DNA from: Paraburkholderia kururiensis
GTDB taxonomy: Bacteria > Pseudomonadota > Gammaproteobacteria > Burkholderiales > Burkholderiaceae
Length of the DNA stretch: 64,000 nt
Reading direction: 5' to 3'
NCBI RefSeq assembly: GCF_034424375.1
Contig: NZ_CP139965.1
Coordinates: 186,001-250,000 of the forward strand
Below are positions 58,888 through 64,000 of this stretch, piece after piece. The position numbers and the translations under genes were made by a program. The notes under the pieces are model-generated. The model made no database searches, was not told the origin of the DNA, and was given only the letters and a program-made list of their open reading frames with translations. Within the stretch, counting starts at the first letter, position 1; the number at the start of each line of letters is the position of its first letter.

Positions 58888-60243
58888 TCAGGTCGAGGTC
58901 AAAACACCGGGCCTGTTTCCTTCACTGGTGCCCGAATCCATAGCTTTGACTCGCCTGCACACGACAATGACAATTGCCGCCGCGAGCAACAGCCATGCTG
59001 CGATCACGGCCATCCCCGGATTGGTGCTCCCCGTGTGATCTTTCATCCAGCCCATCATGGAAGGACTGACGAAGCCGGCCAGATTACCCAGGCAGTTGAT
59101 CAAGGCAATGCCCGCCGCGGCGGCAGCACCATCGAGCATAGCGGTAGGAATGGCCCAAAAAACGGGCGCGAGACATGACAGTCCCATACACGCGATAGTA
59201 AGCGCGGTCAGCGCGAGGACCGTATTACCGGCGTAGAGTCCACAGCCAACCAGACCCAGCGCGCCCAACGCCGCCGGAACGGCGAAGTGGAAACGATGCT
59301 CGCGCCGCCTGTCGGCGCTTCGTCCCACCCACAACATCGCTACCACGCCGAAAGCATAAGGAATGGCTGAGAGCAGACTGATCTGCACCGGAGACGCAAC
59401 GCCGGTTTGTCGAATGATCGTCGGGAGCCAGAAACCGAAACCGTACTGCCCCATCGAACTGCCGAAATAGACCAGTGCCAGCAACCAGACTCGGCCGCTC
59501 GTGAGCGCAGCACCGATCGAGTGCTTACTTTTCCCGGCATTGTCTTGTGCCAGCTGCGAGCGCAGCAACGCCTTCTGCGTGGGCGTCAACCATTTCGCCG
59601 ATTCGATCCCGTCGTCCAGATATAACAGCGCTGCAATACCGACCAGAAGCGACGGAATCGATTCGACGATAAAGAGCCATTGCCATCCAGACAGACCGTG
59701 ATAGCGATCGAGCGAGCTGAGGATCCAGCCGGACACAAGTCCGCCGAGCACGCCGGCGATCGGAATGGCCGTCATGAAGAGCGCAATGATGTGGCTACGC
59801 CGTTTGGCCGGATACCAGTACGTGAGGTAAAGGATGACGCCCGGAAAGAAGCCGGCTTCGGCGGCGCCGATCAAAAACCGAATGACATAGAACGACGTCG
59901 GCGAGTGCACCACGCTCATCGCGGCGGTCAGCAACGCCCAGGTCACCATGATGCGCGCGATCCATCGGCGCGCGCCGACGCGCAGCATGATGAGGTTGCT
60001 GGGAATTTCGCAAATGAAATACGCGACGAAGAACATGCCGGCGCCGAGGCCGTATATCTGCTCGCTCCAGCCCAGTTCCGAGACCATCTGAAGCTTCGCA
60101 AAGCTGATGTTGATGCGATCCAGGAACGCGATGACGAAGCATAGACACAGAAAGGGAAGTATGCGTCGTGTTACACGCGCGTAGGTGACCTCTTCGTCAT
60201 CTAGCTGCGTAAGCGGTACCGACGGGGGATCGACGGGTGTCAT
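58888..60243 (-). CDS. ACS-family MFS transporter (anion:cation symporter)
   Basis: A 451-residue inner-membrane permease with 12 helices. Helix 1 region FLCLCFVIAFLDRINISFAK and FVAYFICEIPSNLIMLRVGA are signatures of the anion:cation symporter branch, which includes HpaX, phthalate and tartrate/glucarate carriers. RFLIGAAEAGFFPGVILYLT also fits. A link to the hpa-type operon (import of 4-hydroxyphenylacetate or a similar acid) is plausible from nearness. It is on the same strand as ydiJ, 270 bases upstream of it. Confidence 0.87.
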   Translation of the reverse strand: MTPVDPPSVPLTQLDDEEVTYARVTRRILPFLCLCFVIAFLDRINISFAKLQMVSELGWSEQIYGLGAGMFFVAYFICEIPSNLIMLRVGARRWIARIMVTWALLTAAMSVVHSPTSFYVIRFLIGAAEAGFFPGVILYLTYWYPAKRRSHIIALFMTAIPIAGVLGGLVSGWILSSLDRYHGLSGWQWLFIVESIPSLLVGIAALLYLDDGIESAKWLTPTQKALLRSQLAQDNAGKSKHSIGAALTSGRVWLLALVYFGSSMGQYGFGFWLPTIIRQTGVASPVQISLLSAIPYAFGVVAMLWVGRSADRRREHRFHFAVPAALGALGLVGCGLYAGNTVLALTALTIACMGLSCLAPVFWAIPTAMLDGAAAAAGIALINCLGNLAGFVSPSMMGWMKDHTGSTNPGMAVIAAWLLLAAAIVIVVCRRVKAMDSGTSEGNRPGVLTST

Positions 60244-60740
60244 GGCATGTCTCCAGGTTTTTTATGTTCATGCAGTTTGACTTCGGAGCATTGCGGCCAC
60301 AAACGATCTTTTCTGTGTGGTTGTAAAGCCAAACTTGTTAATCGGCCTGCCTAGGATGCCGAAATTTCGAAACGTTTACGGCTGCCGTCGTTATACGTGC
60401 GAGGCTCCCCCGAGCTTCGGCACGCTTAGGCGTCGAAGCCGTAGAGCCGCGCCACACCACGCACAGCAGCCGTGCTCCCTGCGCCGATATAAACCGGGCA
60501 TGGCCGTCATTCCGCACGGCGCCGCGAAACCCGGCCAGTTTCCGGGCGTGGCCTTGTCGTGCAGTACTCCGCGCGAATGGCAGGCAATGACTGCGGATTC
60601 AACCTGCTACGGTCCGATGCCGTCGACCGGCATCGGACCGTAGCAGGTGTTCCAACTCGAAGGCAATGTAGAGCAGTAACGCGGACCAAAAGAGACGTTG
60701 AAATTTCCGTGCGTCACAGCCGCCGTATACAGGCGTGACC
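60244..60740. other. Intergenic region with a long perfect inverted repeat
   Basis: This 497-base gap lies between an FAD-linked oxidase gene and the MFS gene on the same strand. No protein-coding frame is convincing. Its main content is the perfect 47-base inverted repeat at 60602-60648. The MFS promoter should lie near 60250-60330, where sequence is AT-richer, but I cannot define boxes with confidence. Confidence 0.55.
60602..60648. repeat. Perfect inverted repeat, 21-base arms
   Basis: ACCTGCTACGGTCCGATGCC plus one more G pairs without mismatch with its mirror, around a 5-base centre (TCGAC). It lies 93 bases downstream of the FAD-linked oxidase stop. As RNA it would form an extremely stable hairpin. 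There is no T-run on either side. It may be a terminator or mRNA stabiliser, a binding site, or a remnant of a mobile element; none can be picked from sequence alone. Confidence 0.9.
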
Positions 60741-62129
60741 TTACTTCGTCACACGGCCCGCATTCAGAATCCCCGTGGGGTCCAGCAGCGTCTTGAGTTT
60801 CCTCATCAATTCGATTTCTGGCTCTGAGCGGCTGTAATGCAGGAAAGGCGCCTTGATCACGCCGATACCATGTTCGGCGGAAATGCAACCCTGCGCTTCC
60901 TTCACGGTCGCATAGACCCGCTCTTCGACTTCCAGCAAGTCTGAAGCGGCCGCATACGGACCCGAAAGCACATGCAGGTTTCCGTCGCCGAGATGACCGA
61001 AGAACAGATGCGTCTGCTGCGGGAAGCGGGCGGCGAGGGAGGTTCGCACCGCTTCCACGAAGCGCTCCATCCTCTCCATCGGTATGCCGATGTCGAACGC
61101 CGCGTGAGGCTTGAGCTTCGACAGCAATTCGCCAACCGCCTCACGGTATGCCCATAACTGCTTCGCGTGTTCGATGGTTTGCGCAATGATCACGTCCTGA
61201 ACGATGCCTTCCTCGAGCATCTGTTCGAGCGACCGTTCGAGCGCAAGCCGGTCGTCGTCGGCTTCGCCCAGTGTTTCGACGAGTACATACACGGGATACG
61301 CGTCGCCGAACGGCGCCTTCAAATGGGCGATATCCATCGCCGCACTCATGAAGTCCTGCCACATCAGTTCGAACGAAGAAAGACTTGCGAGGCGCGCGCG
61401 CAGGGACTTGAGAAGCCGCGCTGCATCGTCGAACGATGCGACCGCGCATAGCGCCGTATTCGCCGCCGAAGGCATGGGTTCCAGCTTGAGCACGAGACGC
61501 GTAATGACGCCCAGCGTGCCTTCGGACCCGATAAAGAGCTGCTTGAGATCGACGCCTGTCGTGTTCTTCGTGACACGGTTCATCATCGACAGCACGGTGC
61601 CGTCAGGTAGCGCGACTTCGAGTCCGAGAATCAGGTCGCGCATCGTGCCGAACCGGATCACGCGATTGCCGCCCGCATTCGTCGCCGCGTTGCCGCCGAT
61701 CTGGCACGTGCCGCGCGCACCGAGATCGAGCGGAAAAAACCAGCCTTCCTCTTCGACGAACGTTTGCAACTGTTCGAGCGGCAGGCCGGCCTGCACGGTC
61801 AGCGTGCCGCCTATTCTGTCGAACGATTCGATCGCATTGACGCGCGCAAGCGACAGGGCCACCTCACCCGCTTGCGGCGTCGCGCCGCCCGCGAGACCCG
61901 TCAAGCCGCCCTGCACGACGACGGCTTGCCGATGCTGTGCCAGCACGCGCAATGCGCGCGCGACATCTTCTGGCGTGCGCGGCAGCAACGTCATCCGCGG
62001 CCGCATACGCGGCGCGTCGCTCCAGTCGCCTGCGTGCGCATCGGCAACGGAGGTATCGACCGACACGCAGTCCTCCCCCAGTGTTTCGACCAGCGCGAGG
62101 TGAAGCGCGTCCATATCCTGTGCATGCAT
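60741..62129 (-). CDS. FAD-linked 2-hydroxyacid oxidase (D-lactate/D-2-hydroxyglutarate dehydrogenase-like)
   Basis: A 462-residue flavoprotein of the GlcD/D-LDH type. FAD domain: VVQGGLTGLAGGATPQAGEV and GTCQIGGNAATNAGGNRVIR; C-terminal domain: FFGHLGDGNLHVL and ISAEHGIGVIKAPFL, ending LLDPTGILNAGRVTK. No Fe-S domain is fused. It oxidises a D-2-hydroxyacid and passes electrons to a quinone or cytochrome; the exact substrate is unknown. ATG 62129 was chosen because it starts 17 bases after the MHS transporter gene and has a GGGAG site; a further ATG lies at 62114. Confidence 0.85.
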   Translation of the reverse strand: MHAQDMDALHLALVETLGEDCVSVDTSVADAHAGDWSDAPRMRPRMTLLPRTPEDVARALRVLAQHRQAVVVQGGLTGLAGGATPQAGEVALSLARVNAIESFDRIGGTLTVQAGLPLEQLQTFVEEEGWFFPLDLGARGTCQIGGNAATNAGGNRVIRFGTMRDLILGLEVALPDGTVLSMMNRVTKNTTGVDLKQLFIGSEGTLGVITRLVLKLEPMPSAANTALCAVASFDDAARLLKSLRARLASLSSFELMWQDFMSAAMDIAHLKAPFGDAYPVYVLVETLGEADDDRLALERSLEQMLEEGIVQDVIIAQTIEHAKQLWAYREAVGELLSKLKPHAAFDIGIPMERMERFVEAVRTSLAARFPQQTHLFFGHLGDGNLHVLSGPYAAASDLLEVEERVYATVKEAQGCISAEHGIGVIKAPFLHYSRSEPEIELMRKLKTLLDPTGILNAGRVTK

Positions 62130-62145
62130 GTTTCTGGGCTCCCAC

Positions 62146-63447
62146 TCAGGCCGTCGCGTGTTCGATCTGTCCGCCGAAGCGGCCGGCAAAGCTCCCCGCG
62201 ATCAACGCGATGAGCGCGACGCCCGCGAGGAAGATGCCAGGCGCGGTCAACGCGCCCGTGTGATGCAGCAGTTGCGTGACGACCAGCGGCGTCACGCCGG
62301 TAAAGATCACGGTTGCAAGATTGAGCGACAGCGCAATGCCGCTAAAACGCACGTTGGTCGGGAAGAGATCGGCGAGCAGATACGCGTACGCGCCGTTTAC
62401 AAAGCCGCCGACGATGCCGATCACCGTAAAAGCAAGCAACGGATCGATCTCATGCGCAACCACCAGACGGTAGAACGGATAGCTGCCGAGCAGCATCACG
62501 AGCGATCCGGTGCGATGCCAATACCGCGAAGGTACCGAATCGCCGAGCCATGCGAAGAAAAGAAGCGAAACGGACATCGTTGCGATGCCGAGGTTCTGCC
62601 CGGCGCTGACTGCCGTGGGCGCGTAGTGCAGGACCGTCGTGAGGTACGACGGGAGCACCACGAAAAGCAGGCTGTTCGACGCATTCACGATTCCTGCCAC
62701 CCCGACACCGATCGCGATCTGCTTCGGGTAATCGGTCAGCACCTTCCTGAACGGACGCTTGACCCTGTGGCTTCTGAGACGCTGATACTCGTTCGACTCT
62801 TCGAGCGACGTACGCAACCAGTACGAGATCAGTCCGATCACGCCGCCGAAGATGAACGCAATGCGCCAGCCGTACGTCAGCACATCCGCGGCATTGAGCA
62901 GCGAGTGCAGCGCGAGACTGATCAGCGTCGCAGTCAGCACACCGGAATTCAGGCAGAAGATTACGAGTCCGCTGACGAGGCTTGCGCGCGCTGGAATCTC
63001 TTCGACGACGTACGTGATCGAGCAGGGCAACTCGCCCGCGAGGAAAAAGCCTTGTGCGAGACGCAGCAGCACGAGCAGCACCGGCGCCATCACGCCGATC
63101 GATGCATAGCCCGGAATCAGCCCGATGCCGATCGTCGCCGCCGACATCGCCAGCACGGAGACAAGAAAGATTACGCGGCGCCCGAAGCGGTCGCCGAGAC
63201 TGCTCAGCACGATGCCGCCCAACGGTCGCGACACGTAGCCGATCGCGAACACGCCGAACGTGCTGATCAGCGATGCGAGCGGATCGGTTGCGGGAAAGAA
63301 CTGCCGCGCGATTTCACGCGCAAATACGCCATAGATGATGAAGTCGTAAATCTCCAGCGAGCCGCCGAGGCTTGCGAAAATTACCGTCTTCCACTTATGC
63401 CTGATCGCCGGCTGGTGGGGAACCGCCGCAACGTCTGCTGAGGCCAT
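62146..63447 (-). CDS. MHS-type MFS transporter
   Basis: A 433-residue inner-membrane permease. FASLGGSLEIYDFIIYGVFA and YVSRPLGGIVLSSLGDRFGR are metabolite:H+ symporter signatures, with RLAQGFFLAGELPCSITYVVE after. It directly precedes the FAD-linked oxidase gene (17 bases), so the pair probably imports and oxidises the same hydroxyacid. The sulfatase gene lies 45 bases upstream in the same direction, making a likely three-gene operon. Confidence 0.87.
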   Translation of the reverse strand: MASADVAAVPHQPAIRHKWKTVIFASLGGSLEIYDFIIYGVFAREIARQFFPATDPLASLISTFGVFAIGYVSRPLGGIVLSSLGDRFGRRVIFLVSVLAMSAATIGIGLIPGYASIGVMAPVLLVLLRLAQGFFLAGELPCSITYVVEEIPARASLVSGLVIFCLNSGVLTATLISLALHSLLNAADVLTYGWRIAFIFGGVIGLISYWLRTSLEESNEYQRLRSHRVKRPFRKVLTDYPKQIAIGVGVAGIVNASNSLLFVVLPSYLTTVLHYAPTAVSAGQNLGIATMSVSLLFFAWLGDSVPSRYWHRTGSLVMLLGSYPFYRLVVAHEIDPLLAFTVIGIVGGFVNGAYAYLLADLFPTNVRFSGIALSLNLATVIFTGVTPLVVTQLLHHTGALTAPGIFLAGVALIALIAGSFAGRFGGQIEHATA

Positions 63448-63492
63448 CGAGTTGTCTCCGTGTCATTTTTATCGGTATGTCTACGACCGGCA

Positions 63493-64000
63493 CTATTCGA
63501 CCGGTACGGGTGTCGCAGCGGGCGTGCCGGTTTTCAGCGCAGCGGCACGCCCGCCGAATGCTTCCACCAGTCTGTCCTGGTCGGCTTTCGCGGCGGCATC
63601 TGCTGCTTCGGGGTCGACCAGCGCGCGAAGCTGTCTTTCGAAATGCACCAGTACTTCGGCGTATTCGGGTAACGACGCGAGATCGCGTAGCTCTTCCGGG
63701 TCGTTCTTCACATCGAACAGTTCCGGCCGCATGCCGAGGTAATAGTGATACTTGTAGCGGCTATCCGCGAGCATATAGGCGGCACTTTCCGACCCCACCG
63801 CGTGATATTCGCTGAAGGCGACCCGCTCGGGCGCGTCGGGCGCACATGCGAGTTGCGCCAACGATTCGCCCGGACCGTCGATCGGCGCAGCATGACAGCC
63901 CGTAAGGTCCAGCAGCGTGTTCTGGATATCCACCAGCGAGACAGGCGTTTCGCTGACTCTCGCCGCAGGAATGCCGGGACCGGCGACGATCATCGGCACG
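63493..64000 (-). CDS. Sulfatase, C-terminal part only (cut by window end)
   Basis: The visible 169 residues are the C-terminal part of a type I sulfatase. VPMIVAGPGIPA, VSLVDIQNTLLDLTG and YKYHYYLGMRPELFDVKNDP match choline-sulfatase/arylsulfatase-like enzymes (PELFD with NDPEE is diagnostic). The catalytic Cys/Ser formylglycine site would be further upstream, outside the window. The C-terminal tail contains an alanine-rich stretch. It is likely the first known gene of an operon with the transporter and FAD-linked oxidase, hinting at release of a hydroxyacid or alcohol from a sulfate ester. Confidence 0.82.
   Translation of the reverse strand, partial: VPMIVAGPGIPAARVSETPVSLVDIQNTLLDLTGCHAAPIDGPGESLAQLACAPDAPERVAFSEYHAVGSESAAYMLADSRYKYHYYLGMRPELFDVKNDPEELRDLASLPEYAEVLVHFERQLRALVDPEAADAAAKADQDRLVEAFGGRAAALKTGTPAATPVPVE

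Overview
The window is GC-rich, densely packed Gram-negative DNA, most like Burkholderiaceae (Paraburkholderia/Burkholderia type). Pointers are a small secreted DUF4148 protein (1704-2051), a Burkholderia-style trimeric porin (26584-27732), a glc operon in the E. coli gene order, many LysR regulators, and an aromatic-catabolism operon laid out like the fde flavonoid operon of Herbaspirillum seropedicae. No rRNA, tRNA, CRISPR array or intact insertion sequence was seen. It reads as a large accessory/metabolic replicon region devoted to uptake and oxidation of organic acids and aromatic compounds.

Layout. 1-6785: AraC and LysR regulators, a DUF4148 protein, an SDR enzyme, and an orphan PAS histidine kinase in operon with an MHS transporter. 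6985-11031: DUF4331 protein, NiCoT nickel/cobalt permease and two SDRs. 11095-13364: a second-type malate dehydrogenase and a TDT/SLAC1 dicarboxylate channel. 13482-17068: TetR regulator divergent from a DJ-1-like protein, an alpha/beta hydrolase and an NmrA-type oxidoreductase. 17137-26412: glcDEFGBA for glycolate/glyoxylate use, with divergent glcC. 26584-30132: porin, an SDR lacking the usual catalytic pair, and a lipoprotein hydrolase. 30303-40849: ten-gene fde-like operon plus divergent LysR (fdeR). 40850-43517: genomic debris (pepN fragment, IS-end-like repeats, antitoxin-like remnant, decayed piece of the hpa cluster) around an AT-richer LysR gene. 43518-46911: hydroxyacid dehydrogenase, MHS transporter and class II aldolase. 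47056-55524: homoprotocatechuate-type meta-cleavage operon (hpaH, I, E, D, G-like) extended by a ketopantoate-reductase-like gene and a semialdehyde dehydrogenase, with divergent LysR. 55558-64000: ydiJ-type dehydrogenase, two MFS transporters, a second FAD-linked oxidase and a truncated sulfatase.

How the genes work together. The fde-like operon supplies an outer-membrane channel, an inner-membrane permease, a flavin hydroxylase with a Rieske partner, a VOC ring-cleavage dioxygenase and several hydrolases: a complete import, hydroxylate, cleave and hydrolyse route. The hpa-type operon cleaves a catechol such as homoprotocatechuate and would yield pyruvate and succinic semialdehyde, which the operon's last aldehyde dehydrogenase could oxidise. 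glcDEFGBA oxidises glycolate to glyoxylate and condenses it with acetyl-CoA to malate; the nearby malate dehydrogenase and dicarboxylate channel fit the same C2/C4-acid theme. All functions are inferred from sequence features by eye; no database search was run.
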